Of a stretch of 64,000 nt of DNA, positions 1-30,689 are shown piece by piece; position 1 is the first letter of the stretch, and the number at the start of each line of letters is the position of its first letter. The DNA lies in NCBI GenBank assembly GCA_007844125.1, contig CM017567.1:35809885-35873884 (forward strand), written 5' to 3'. The position numbers were made by a program, and so were the translations under genes. The notes below the pieces were generated by a model. It saw only the letters and a list, made by a program, of their open reading frames with translations. It did not search any database and was not told the DNA's origin. The DNA comes from Sinonovacula constricta (lineage: Eukaryota > Mollusca > Bivalvia > Cardiida > Solecurtidae).

Positions 1-3000
1 CTACACCAACTATCACACGACGTGGAGATGATCTTCACCAACTATCACACGACGTGGAGGAGATGATCTTCACCAACTATTACACGACGTGGAGGTGATC
101 TTCACCCAACTATTACACGACGTGGAGATGATCTTCATCAACTATTACACGACGTGGAGGTGATCTTCACCCAACTATTACACGGCGTGGAGATGATCTT
201 CACCAACTATCACAGGTCGTGGAGATGATCTTCACCCAACTATTACACGGCGTGGAGATGATCTTCACCAACTATTACACGACGTGGAGATGATCTTCAC
301 CAACTATCATAGGTTGTGGAATTGATCTTCACCAACTATTACACGGCGTGGAGATGATCTTCACCAACTATTACACGACGTGGAGGGGATCTTCACCCAA
401 CTATTACACGGCGTGGAGATGATCTTCACCAACTATCACAGGTCGTGGAGATGATCTTCACCCAACTATTACACGGCGTGGAGATGATCTTCAGCAACTA
501 TTACACGACGTGGAGATGATCTTCACCAACTATCATAGGTTGTGGAGATGATCTTCACCCAACTATTACACGGCGTGGAGATGATCTTCACCAGCTATTA
601 CACGGCGTGGAGATGATCTGATCTTCACCAACTATCACAGGTCGTGGAGATGATCTTCACCCAACTATTACACGGCGTGGAGATGATCTTTAACAACCAT
701 TACACAGCATGGAGATGATCTTCACCAACTATCACACGACGTGATGATGATCTTTAACAACCATTACACAGCTTGGAGATGATCTTCACCAACTATCACA
801 CGACGTAGAGAGGATCTTCACCAACTATTTCACGACGTGGAGATGATCTTTAACAACGATTACACAGCATGGAGATGATATTCACCAATTATCACACGAC
901 TTGGAGATGATCTTCTCCAACTATTACACGACTTGGAGATGATCTTCACCAATTATCACACGACTTGGAGATGATCTTCATTACCTATAACACGACTTAG
1001 AGATGATCTTCACCAACTATTACACGACGTGGAGATGATCTTCACCATCTATTACATGACTTGGAGATGATCTTCACCAACTATCACACGACGTGGAGAT
1101 GATCTTTAACAACCATTACACAGCTTGGAGATGATCTTCACCAACTATCACACGACGTAGAGAGGATCTTCACCAACTATTTCACGACGTGGAGATGATC
1201 TTTAACAACCATTACACAGCATGGAGATGATCTTCACCAATTATCACACGACGTGGAGATGATCTTCACCAACTATTACACGACTTGGAGATGATCTTCA
1301 CCAACTATTACACGACGTGGAGATGATCTTCATTAACTATTACACGACGTGGAGATGATCTTTAACAACCATTATACTGCATGGAGATGATCTTCACCAA
1401 CTATTACACGACGTGGAGATGATCTTCACCAACTATTACACGACGTGGAGATGATCTTCACCAACTATCACAGGTCGTGGAGATGATCTTTACCCAACTA
1501 TTACACGGCGTGGAGATGATCTTCACCAACTATTACACGACGTGGAGATGATCTTCACCCATCTATTACACGACGTTGAGATAATCTTCACCAACTTTTA
1601 CACGACGTGGAGATGATTTTCACCAACTATTACACAGCATGGCGATGATCTTCACCAACTATTACACGACGTGGAGATGATCTTTAACAACCATTATACT
1701 GCATGGAGATGATCTTCACCAACTATTACACGACGTGGAGATGATCTTCACCAACTATTACACGACGTGTTACACGACGTGGAGATGATCTTCACCAACT
1801 ATCACAGGTCGTGGAGATGATCTTTACCCAACTATTACACGGCGTGGAGATGATCTTCACCAACTATTACACGACGTGGAGATGATCTTCACCCATCTAT
1901 TACACGACGTTGAGATAATCTTCACCAACTTTTACACGACGTGGAGATGATCTTCACCAACTATTACACAGCATGGAGATGATCTTCACCAACTATTACA
2001 CGACGTGGAGTTGATCTTCACCAACTATTACACGACGTGGAGATGATCTTTACCAACTATTACACTACGTGGAGATGATCTTTAGCAACCATTATACAGC
2101 ATGGAGATAATCTTCACCAACTATTACACAACGTGGAGATGATCTTTAACAACCATTATATAGCATGGAGATGATCTTCACCAACTATTACACGACGTGG
2201 AGATGATCTTTACCAACTATTACACGGCGTGAAGATGATCTTCACTTAACTATTACACGACATGGAGATGATCTTCACCAACTGTTACACGGCGTGGAGA
2301 TGATCTTCACCAACTATCACAGGTCGTGGAGATGATCTTTATCCAACTATTACACGGCGTGGAGATGATCTTTAACAACCATTTCACAGCATGGAGATGA
2401 TCTTCACCAACTATTACACGACGTGGAGATGATCTTTTACAACCATTACACAGCATGGAGATGATCTTCACCAACTATCACACGACGTTGAGATGATCTT
2501 CACCAACTATTACACGACGTGGAGAAAATCTTTAACAACCATTACACAGCATGGCGATGATCTTCACCAATTATCAAACGACGTGGAGATGATCTTCACC
2601 AACTATTATACAGCATGGAGAAGATCTTCACCAACTATTACACTACGTGGAGATGATCTTCACCAACTATTACACGACGTGGAGATGATCTTCACCAACT
2701 ATTACACGACGTGGAGATGATCTTCACCAACTATCACACGACGTGGAGATGATCTTCACCAACTATCACACGACGTGGAGATGATCTTCACCAACTATCA
2801 CACGACGTGGAGATGATCTTCACCAACTATCACACGACGTGGAGATGATCTTCACCAACTATCACACGACGTGGAGATGATCTTCACCAACTATTACACG
2901 ACGTGGAGATGATCTTCACCAACTATTACACGACGTGGAGATGATCTTTACCAACTATTACACGGCGTAAAGATGATCTTCAACAACTATCACACGACGT

Positions 3001-3688
3001 GGAGATGATCTTCACCAACTATTACACGGCGTGGAGATGATCTTCGCCAACTATTACGCGGCGTGGAAATCTTCACCAACTGTTACACGACGTGGAGATG
3101 ATCTTCACCCAACTATTACACGGCGTGGAGATCTTCACCAACTATTACACGGCGTGGAGATGATCTTCACCAACTATTACACGGCGTGGAGATCTTCACC
3201 AACGATTACACGGCGTGGAGATCTTCAGCAATCATTACAGGACGTGGAGATGATCTTCAGCAATCATTACAGGACGTGGAGATGATCTTCACCAACTATT
3301 ACACGGCGTGGAGATCTTCACCAACTATTACACGGCGTGGAGATCTTCAGCAATCATTACAGGACGTGGAGATGATCTTCACCAACTATTACACGACGTG
3401 GAGATCTTCAGCAATCATTACAGGACGTGGAGATGATCTTCACCAACTATTACACGACGTGGAGATCTTCAGCAATCATTACAGGACGTGGAGATGATCT
3501 TCACCAACTATTATACGGCGTGGAGATCTTCAGCAATCATTACAGGACGTGGAGATGATCTTCAGCAAACATTACACGACTTGGAGATGATCTTCACCAA
3601 CTATTACACGGCGTGGAGATCTTCACCAACTATTACACGGCGTGGAGATCTTCAGCAATCATTACAGGACGTGGAGATGATCTTCATC
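1..3688. repeat. 32-bp satellite array, about 115 copies, left edge outside the window
   Basis: Head-to-tail copies of a unit of about 32 bp (core GATCTTCACCAACTATTA followed by CACGACGTGG). Variants carry CACGGCGTGG, CACAGGTCGTGG or a more diverged TTTAACAACCATTACACAGC version. From about 3060 a shortened 29-bp unit missing one GAT appears, and between 3180 and 3680 long and short units alternate as a dimer of about 61 bp. The array enters from before base 1 and stops sharply near 3688. Three 32-bp units make 96 bp, so open frames of 32-residue periodicity appear by chance. No coding role is seen. Confidence 0.97.
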
Positions 3689-4227
3689 AACCTCTTTGCG
3701 TTCTTGTTTTACGACACAAAACCACAATCGTGATGGGCAGACAGTCAAATGGACATCTCGCTCGACTAATTCAATTGCGTAATAGTATGATAAATATATG
3801 TTATCTTAATGGTATTACTTGCAGTTTTTAACCTGAGCGTTTCCCTGCTCTTGATTCTGGAATAACTCTTCTTATACAGAGAATAATCCAGCAAAATACA
3901 GAACTTAATGTCTTGGTAACGAACTGTGGGAATAATGGAAAACTGTTACGATTTTCCTCACGACTTGACGCGTCTACCTACGCAAGTATTTTAAGGTTAT
4001 GTCCGAAAGTTTTTCATAATTTTTTATCTGCTTTTGTAATTAGAAACAGATTGGTTTTTGAGAGAGAGATGAAATTAAAGCAAATCTCGTGACCTAATCG
4101 TCGTTCTAATTAGAACACATACAGAAATACTTAACAATATTGTTCTAGCATATGGGATATTAGAATAAACACAAACATGTGACTAGGTACAATGACAATT
4201 ATAAAATATTTATATTAATATTTGCTT
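3689..4227. other. AT-rich intergenic DNA, no gene seen
   Basis: Unique-looking AT-rich sequence between the 32-bp satellite and the first SINE. I see no conserved coding stretch, RNA gene or repeat. Confidence 0.6.
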
Positions 4228-4540
4228 ATTGTTTATTGGGGTTATCTTCTCACCAACAGTATTTCAGTTATCTGGATACGGTGTCCACTTGATTCAGATA
4301 TAGTGCTGCCCTCACTGTGTATAGCATGCCTTGAACACCTGGCATGATATTACACCCAGTCAAGTTATCCTGACACCGGGCCAACAAGTCGTGAAACTAC
4401 CCTTATATTTGCTTGAGTGTTAGCATAGGAGCTATACCACTACCATTTTTACGACTTTGGTAGGTCGCGGCCCGGGTTGGAACCCGTGGCCTCCCGTACC
4501 TGGAGCCGACGCTCTAGCGATTGTGCTACCAGGTCCGGTG
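4228..4540 (-). mobile_element. tRNA-derived SINE, family A, near full length
   Basis: On the minus strand this starts with a tRNA-like head ending near 4540 (A-box-like part near 4525, B-box-like GGTTGGAACCC near 4475). It continues through a conserved body and ends in the 3' tail TCCGGATAACTG-like segment, poorly kept here, near 4270. The same head, body and tail recur at 6299-6622, 49034-49350 and 54797-55072, with a tail-only piece at 50583-50640. Such elements are transcribed by RNA polymerase III from the internal boxes and mobilised by a partner LINE. The family is recognised by alignment within this window only. Confidence 0.85.
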
Positions 4541-4554
4541 TTATATTATAATGT

Positions 4555-4680
4555 GTTAAAGTGACAGTCAGCACTGAGGCGGGGAGTTACACAAACTGAG
4601 ACCTGAAAAAGAATGTTTCTGCCATTGGACGCTCATTTGACGAAATGTCTAATATAGGTTATTTACGGTTTACATAGCTC
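4555..4680. repeat. Short dispersed repeat, shared with about 7028-7140
   Basis: The segment from the GTGACAGTCAGCACTGAGGC region to CGAAATGTC matches 7028-7140 with scattered differences (shared GTTTCTGCCATTG and CGCTCAT). A weaker inverted match lies near 57310-57430. It is an unclassified mobile-element fragment. Confidence 0.6.
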
Positions 4681-5211
4681 TTATATCGCACTTCCTGTAT
4701 TTTCTTGAATAGACAAACCTTTTTAATAAAAATGCACAATCAAAGAGAGTCGAATCTCTTTAAGCACATACAATGACGGAAATGAAGTTCGCAAGGATTT
4801 CTTTGTAAACATTCGCTACTTAAAATATGCATAGTGCACAGAACACACTGGCAACTCAGTCTTTACGTGTGTAAATCGGACAATTTCCTCGATCATTTTT
4901 TTTTTGTTTGTTTAAAGTTGTCACAGTGTGGCTACTTTTTACCTATAGAATGTTACTGGCTGATTAAGTTTCAATGACGAAAAGTTTACAAGAAGACACT
5001 AGAAATGGTGATTTTTTTTGGTAAAAACTACATCATTAAAACAGTTATGTGAATTACAAAAAAAAAAAAAAACAAAAAAAAAAAAAAACAATTATTGTGT
5101 TACTAACATTATTTACATTTGTTTACTTTGAACAATACACATAATTAAATAGAGTTATCTCTTCTGTGAACTTTTTATTCTTATTTTTTCAGACGCGGTT
5201 CCTCAATCAAT

Positions 5212-23520
<18,309 letters not shown>

Positions 23521-23522
23521 AA

Positions 23523-23690
23523 GTAGTATCCGACAGATTGGATTAAACAAAGTTTTCCATCAACAATCAAATAAATTATAATTACCTGAAAGTGCGTTAT
23601 TTAGTCATCCGGGTAGTCGGATTGAACTTCGATATCTATTTTGAGCAGAAATTTCCATCCTGCAAATTTACAGATTTGAAAACAATAAAC
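23523..23690. mobile_element. MITE family M fragment in the GPCR 3'UTR
   Basis: GTATCCGACAGATTGGA starts three bases after the stop codon, and TCGATATCTATTTTGAGCAG follows near 23630. Both are words of the MITE family in its reverse orientation. Confidence 0.55.
23570..23575 (+). promoter_or_regulatory. Possible poly(A) signal of the GPCR gene
   Basis: AATAAA 50 bases after the stop codon. It lies within or beside a MITE-like fragment (23523-23690), so the 3' end may be transposon-derived. Confidence 0.5.
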
Positions 23691-23959
23691 ACTAATTTAC
23701 GATTTACACTGTCCTACAAATACCACTGTGTTCAAAAACATCTGCACGTAGAATAAAGTATTTATTTTATGCGGAAAGTATAACATGTAAAAAGTAAGCC
23801 ACGCCGATTTATTGAAAAATGTTAGCAGTTCGCCGATCGAGACTCAGCTGTCATTATGATAGGTTTAAGAAAACGTCCGTTGTCATCAACCGTAACACCA
23901 GAAAAACCTTGATGCGTGAACATAGTTCAAAAAAGCACATTGAATCAAAACTCAGTACG

Positions 23960-26450
23960 TACGTACTTATTTAATGACAGGCAAAGCGGTAAAACCAGGA
24001 CCCGGCTGATGCCTGAAGTCTAGTTCCAAAAGCACATTGAATCAAGACACAGTACGTACTTATTTAATGACAGGCAAAACGGTAAAACCAGGACCCGACT
24101 GATGCCTGAAGTCTAGTTCCATGAGCACATTGAATTAAGACACAGTACATGTACGTACTTATTTAATGACAGGCAAAGCGGTAAAACCAGGACCCGACTG
24201 ATGCCTGAAGTCTAGTTCCAAAAGCACATTGAATCAAGACACAGTACGTACCTACTTAATAGCAGGCAAAGCGATAAAACCAGGACCCGACTGATGCCTG
24301 AAGTCTAGTTCCAAAAGCACATTGAATCAAGACACAGTACGTACTTATTTAATGACAGGCAAAGCGGTAAAACCAGGACCCGACTGATGCCTGAAGGCTA
24401 GTTCCAAAAGCACATTGAATGAAGACACAGTACGTACTTATTTAATGACAGGCAAAGCGATAAAACCAGGACCCGACTGATGCCTGAAGTCTAGTTCCAA
24501 AAGCACATTGAATGAAGACACAGTACGTACTTATTTAATGACAGGCAAAGCGATAAAACCAGGACCCGACTGATGCCTGAAGTCTAGTTCCAAAAGCACA
24601 TTGAATGAAGACACAGTACGTACTTATTTAATGACAGGCAAAGCGATAAAACCAGGACCCGACTGATGCCTGAAGTCTAGTTCCAAAAGCACATTGAATC
24701 AAGACACAGTACGTACTTATTTAATGACAGGCAAAGCGGTAAAACCAGGACCCGACTGATGCCTGAAGGCTAGTTCCAAAAGCACATTGAATTAAGACAC
24801 AGTACGTACCTATTTAATGACAGGCAAAGCGGTAAAACCAGGACCCGGCTGATGCCTGAAGGCTAGTTCCATGAGCACATTGAATTAAGACACAGTACAT
24901 GTACGTACTTATTTAATGACAGGCAAAGCGGTAAAACCAGGACCCGACTGATGCCTGAAGGCTAGTTCCATGAGCACATTGAATCAAGACACAGTACGTA
25001 CTTATTTAATGACAGGCAAAGCGGTAAAACCAGGACCCGGCTGATGCCTGAAGGCTAGTTCCATGAGCACATTGAATCAAGACACAGTACGTACTTATTT
25101 AATGACAGGCAAAGCGGTAAAACCAGGACCCGACTGATGCCTGAAGGCTAGTTCCAAAAGCACATTGACTTAAGACACAGTACGTACTTATTTAATGACA
25201 GGCAAAGCGGTAAAACCAGGACCCGGCTGATGCCTGAAGGCTAGTTCCATGAGCACATTGAATCAAGACACAGTACGTACTTATTTAATGACAGGCAAAG
25301 CGGTAAAACCAGGACCCGACTGGTGCCTAAAGGCTAGTTCCAAAAGCGCATTGAATCAAGACACAGTACGTACTTATTTAATGACAGGCAAAGCGGTAAA
25401 ACCAGGACCCGACTGATGCCTGAAGTCTAGTTCCAAAAGCGCATTGAATCAAGACATAGTACGTACTTATTTAATGACAGGCAAAGCGGTACAACCAGGA
25501 CCCGACTGGTGCCTGAAGGCTAGTGCCAAAAGCGCATTGAATCAAGACATAGTACGTACTTATTTAATGACAGGCAAAGCGGTAAAACCAGGACCCGACT
25601 GGTGCCTGAAGGCTAGTTCCAAAAGCGCATTGAATCAAGACACAGTACGTACTTATTTAATGACAGGCAAAGCGGTAAAACCAGGACCCGACTGGTGCCT
25701 AAAGGCTAGTTCCAAAAGCACATTGAATCAAGACACAGTACGTACTTATTTAATGACAGGCAAAGCGGTAAAACCAGGACCCGACTGATGCCTGAAGGCT
25801 AGTTCCAAAAGCACATTGAATGAAGACACAGTACGTACTTATTTAATGACAGGCAAAGCGGTAAAACCAGGACCCGACTGATGCCTGAAGGCTAGTTCCA
25901 AAAGCACATTGAATTAAGACACAGTACGTACCTATTTAATGACAGGCAAAGCGGTAAAACCAGGACCCGGCTGATGCCTGAAGGCTAGTTCCATGAGCAC
26001 ATTGAATTAAGACATAGTACGTACTTATTTAATGACAGGCAAAGCGGTAAAACCAGGACCCGACTGGTGCCTGAAGGCTAGTTCCAAAAGCGCATTGAAT
26101 CAAGACACAGTACGTACTTATTTAATGACAGGCAAAGCGGTAAAACCAGGACCCGACTGGTGCCTAAAGGCTAGTTCCAAAAGCACATTGAATCAAGACA
26201 CAGTACGTACTTATTTAATGACAGGCAAAGCGGTAAAACCAGGACCCGACTGATGCCTGAAGGCTAGTTCCAAAAGCGCATTGAATCAAGACACAGTACG
26301 TACTTATTTAATGACAGGCAAAGCGGTAAAAACAGGACCCTACTGATGCCTTAAGGCTAGTTCCAAAAGCACATTGAATCAAGACACAGTACGTACTTAT
26401 TTAATGACAGGCAAAGCGGTAAAACCAGGACCCGACTTATGCCTGAAGAT
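23960..26450. repeat. 93-bp satellite, about 27 copies
   Basis: Tandem units of 93 bp with core GACAGGCAAAGCGGTAAAAC, CAGGACCCGACTGATGCC, AAAAGCACATTGAATCAAG, CACAGTACGTACTTATTTAA. Copies are highly alike. The unit is exactly 31 codons. In one frame the only stop is a TGA at CGACTGATG, and several adjacent units have TGG there, which leaves open frames at 25444-25788 and 26032-26253. Confidence 0.97.
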
Positions 26451-26548
26451 CATTACAAAAGCACACCGTATTTAGGTTCAGCCTGCAAGTTTTTTATGCC
26501 AGTTTCGTTTAAAAATCAGAACAACGTTGATATATGAACGATAATTCC

Positions 26549-26612
26549 AAAGGCACGTCGAATCAAGGCACGTCGAATCAAGGCACGTCGAATCAAGGCA
26601 CGTCGAATTAAG
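26549..26612. repeat. 15-bp tandem repeat, four copies
   Basis: AAGGCACGTCGAATC repeated about four times with one substitution in the last copy. Confidence 0.9.
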
Positions 26613-26739
26613 GCCCATTAAGCTTTATTTCTGACAGGGTAAACGAAGACCGCGTTGACGCATGAATGATAATTCCGAAAGCACGCGAGAGACAAATCAA
26701 GACAACAAGTTACAAGGTTCATATTTTTTCATCAGGGAT

Positions 26740-26990
26740 GAGTCCTGGGCGGGGGCGGGGGGCGGGGGCGAGGGGGCGAGGGGGCGGCGGGGGCGAGTTG
26801 TGGGGGGGGGCTGGGTGAATCCCCCTCCAGCCTGGTAAAAGAGTTCATGTAAGCTTAAAAATACTAAGCTTTTAAAGTGAATTTTGTCTGTTGACTGCTT
26901 AGGTCTAAGTAAGCGTCCCTTACTGTTTTATATATCTAGTATTTTCCGCGATAAAGTTTAAAGGATCTTAATGGATCCCCCCGCTCCCAA
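26740..26990 (-). mobile_element. Dispersed element E, minus orientation
   Basis: The G-rich start (26750-26815) is followed by GGTAAAAGAGTTCATGTAAG, CTGTTGACTGCTTAGGTC, a short TATATATC where other copies have long (TA)n, and GGATCCCCC at the end. The order is the reverse complement of 53285-53555. Confidence 0.75.
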
Positions 26991-27454
26991 GACATCAAAA
27001 ATTTATTTTTATATTTCTAAGAGTCCCACATTAGTTATAAACGTAACATAAAAATCAACGAGGAATGTCGATTGAAAATACACATTGTTTTACTTTCAAA
27101 ACACAACTCTTTCTTGTGAAACAGAAGCGGGTTTGTATGAAACATTTCTAGGAATGCATCCATTACGGATTTCGACTGTGTTTCTTCTGATATGATTTAG
27201 TATATTTTGCTGCGGTCATTATGCTGCAACCTCCTACCCCCCCCCCCCCCAAAAAAAAACAAACAAACAAAAAACAACAACAAAAAAAAACAACAACAAC
27301 AAACAAACATGTTTAGGATGTTAACTTATAAACTGAAAGTTGACGTCTGTTACTGTCGCGTTTGTTCCAATCGATAATTTCTGTAACAACATGTTTATTG
27401 CTTATTATAACTGATACCATTTTAAGGTACACAAGTTGGGAATCTACTATATAT

Positions 27455-28165
27455 ATATATACTATATCCAGGGATTCATTGGGACGGGGTACTATATTCA
27501 GGGATGTCGTAAGGACGGGGTACTATATTCAGGGATGTCATAAAGACGGGGTACTTTATCCAGGGATGTCATAAGGACGGGGTACTATATCTAGGGATGT
27601 CGTAAGGACGGGGTACTATATCCAGGGATGTCATAAGGACAGAGTACTATATCCAGGGATGTCATAAAGACGGGGTACTATATCAAGGGATGTCATAAAG
27701 ACGGGGTACTATATCCAAGGATGTCATAAGGACGGGGTACTATATCCAGGGCTGTCATAAGGACGGGGTACTATATCCAGGGATGTCATAAAGACGGGGT
27801 ACTATATCCAAGGATGTCATAAGGACGGGGTACTATATCCAGGGCTGTCATAAGGACGGGGTACTATATCTAGGGATGTCGTAAGGACGGAGTACTATAT
27901 CTAGGGATGTCATAAAGACGGGGTACTATATCAAGGGATGTCATAAAGACAAGGTACTATATCTAGGGATGTCATGAAGACGGAGTACTATATCCAGGGA
28001 TGCCATAAAGACGGGGTACTATATCTAGGGATGTCGTAAGGACGGAGTACTATATCTAGGGATGTCATAAAGACAGGGTACTATATCAAGGGATGTCATA
28101 AGGACAGGGTACTATGTTTACAGGAATGTCATAAGGACGGGGTACTATATCCAGGGATGTCATAA
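27455..28165. repeat. 31-bp satellite, about 22 copies
   Basis: Unit core GGGATGTCATAAGGACGGGG followed by TACTATATCCA, with common variants AAGACGGG, GTCGTAAG and ATCAAGGG. It begins just after a short (TA)n and ends near 28165. Confidence 0.95.
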
Positions 28166-28979
28166 AGCCGGTATTTGATGTATATTTTCTCATCAATGCT
28201 CTTATCCCTACCCTGATTGTAATGAAACCTGAGGCTGTGTCCAGCAGGGTAGTCCCACCCTACAACCCCACAACCACTACCCCAACCCCCATGAATCTTC
28301 CATTGTGAAACAATTAAGGCATGAATCCAATTTCCTAACACACACATGCTTCACATGAAGATGAAAATTACTGTTTTATCTCATTTCTGGAGAGAAACTA
28401 TTCAATAATAATACGGTGTTCATAAGCGAAACAGTTAATATAACCGCTCTAAAATATCAACATACCTCACAACAATAATTAAGTTTTTAATTATAATTTT
28501 AGTCGTAAATAATTTATAGTCTCGTTTTTATAATGAATCTCATTTTTTTACAGTCATAAGTTACATGTGGACAGTGTGTTAACATGTTAATACCTGTTTA
28601 TGTTACTTTTATTGTAATTATGTGCACCTTTCACGTTAATAAAACAAATGATGAAAAATATATATTACTTGTACTTCTTTACTCTCGGTAATCGATTGTT
28701 GTACAAACTTGTCATTATTGGTTGTTGGCAAGGTGTATGTTCCCATATAGTCGTATTCGAATAACATGATCTTAGATAAGCGATCTATTTTTATTTGTCT
28801 GTTTATACTTACGTGTTACTAATTATGCGGTCTTCAGCCTTTATTCTTCCGCCATTTGAGGATAACATAAATATTATTAGAAGAAGCAACTTACTGGTTC
28901 TATACAAATAGGTAGGCGGGAAAGGTTAATATAAGCAAAATGAGCCGGTTTCTGGAGCATCTGCGTGTTAAGGTCTACT
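28166..28979. other. Intergenic DNA, no gene seen
   Basis: AT-rich. A C-rich patch (28230-28295) and a possible AATAAA at about 28638 are present without any supporting coding frame. Confidence 0.5.
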
Positions 28980-29415
28980 TTAAGCTTATTGGCGCCGCTC
29001 TTGAGAGCGCTGCCTCTTATGCACTGAAGTTCTTCTATGGGGGTGATAATGTAGCAGTCAATAACACGATGTCGCAGTTGTAATGTAAGGCGCTTTTTAA
29101 CAGTGTAGCTTGCAACAATAAATCTGAGCTTACACTTATAAAAAGTAGCACTGGCATTCGCAGCCGTTTGGCGAGGATTTGTTTTACAAAAGGCACTGTG
29201 TAAGCTGATGTAAGAAATGCAGTTTGTAATATCAGATGTAACAGACAACAAGGAAAAAAACAAAGTAGCAAATTGTCTAGTTCTCATCAGAGTTACACTT
29301 TGTTACTCTAAAACATTTATTTAAAGAATCGACAGTATAATTGAAGTATTTAGTACACAGGATAGCCATTTTCCTGTTTACAGCACACGCTCTCTACGGC
29401 GCATTTGATGTCTGG
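28980..29415 (+). repeat. About 430-bp dispersed repeat with terminal hairpin, copy 2
   Basis: Counterpart of 21500-21935. The hairpin at 28991-29014 keeps GGCGCCGCTCTTGAGAGCG with changes on the 3' arm. The shared GTAGCAGTCAATAAC and GTGTAGCTTGCAA words appear in the same order. Confidence 0.8.
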
Positions 29416-30600
29416 CACCCGTGCCCTTGGTAATGGACCGTTTCTAAAAATGCATATTTAGCCAATCAGAAAGCGACAATTCATTCACCCCTAAACGTGT
29501 TTTAAGCGAAGGAGGAGAATCTTAAATGCGACCACCAACGTGTCTGAACGGGTCGAAATTTGAAGAAACAGTTGTAAACATCCCCATTCATGAAAATAAA
29601 ATCATTAGTTATACACAAGTAGGGTTTCCGATATTAATTTGTAACATAAAACAGTTTTTATCAATAAGAAAAGAAATGCACAGTGTCTCCAGTGACTGTG
29701 GTGTACAGGAGCATTTAAGCACCTCTAGTAGAAGATAACTTAACTGTGAACTGATAGGAACAACAGTAACTTAGGGCGTAAACGGTGTATGTTAAACCAT
29801 ATTAGCCAAATATAGGAACAGATGGTAAGAATAAGCCATTTAGTCTAATTAATCAATTAGGTGCAGGAATTTAAAAGCTTCTCGGCAAGGGATGGATCCA
29901 GGTGGGGGATGGGGCATGCACTCGGTTTTTATGCTTGTGCTCTTTGGAGTGAATGTTGATTTTTCTGCCTTTCTAATGATACCCAGGCTAACCATCATCA
30001 ATAAACATGTCCATTTTCTTGTTTAAATAACATATCTCTATAAGTATTTTAATGGATTTTAAGCTTATATTTATGCAAAAATAAGAAATTCACTGTTTGT
30101 TATTGCAATATCTACAAAAGAACAGGCGATAAAGTCCAAGAATTTCAACTACAAGAACCTAGCTACTGTTTGGAGTACCTCGGATATTAACTAACAAGGG
30201 AGACAGTTTCCATTTCACAAATGTACCCCATTGGCTCGACATTGTCGAAATAAATAAAGAAAAGCGCTGTAACCACTGAGCTATTCACTCCTTCTCGCAT
30301 GTTGAGACAAGGAAAACTAATGTTTGATAAATTGTATATATTTTGTGTATAAGATGAATGTAAAAATTGGTTAAATCTACAAGACATCACTCGCAATGTT
30401 TAAATATTTAGAACCATCTTCATTCATGGAACAAATGTCAACAAACGTGGTTTACATATTGCACACAAACATGTTAAATTCAACTAAGATCATGATACGC
30501 TTAGTTTACACGTTACGTCATAGAAGTTATAGTCTTTTTCATTGTTTCCCCGTGTTTTTTGTAGATAATTGATTTGCAATGGAAATTGTTATTGTCTATT
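29416..30600. other. Intergenic DNA, no gene seen
   Basis: AT-rich. A G-rich GGGATGGATCCAGGTGGGGG at 29888-29907 looks like a lone end of dispersed element E. No gene is recognised. Confidence 0.5.
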
Positions 30601-30609
30601 ATTTGTATT

Positions 30610-30680
30610 GTATGCTAAATTGCACATTAACCGCTTAGAGCGGTAATGAGTTCAATAAAGGTGAGTTGAGTTGATAAACC
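30610..30680 (+). mobile_element. Probable retroelement 3' tail
   Basis: A short hairpin CCGCTTAGAGCGG is followed by a TTCAATAAAGGTGAGTTGAG tail. This resembles the 3' end of a non-LTR element; no coding part is attached. Confidence 0.4.
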
Positions 30681-30689
30681 ACCCTGAGT

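Noticed and set aside
2493..3831. Open frames with MIFTNYYTTWR-type repeats
   Set aside because: They track the 32-bp satellite exactly, occur in overlapping frames and have no flanking coding signal or splice structure.
23960..26450. CRISPR array
   Set aside because: The 93-bp, 51-bp and 31-bp arrays are contiguous tandem repeats with no unique spacers, in eukaryotic DNA.
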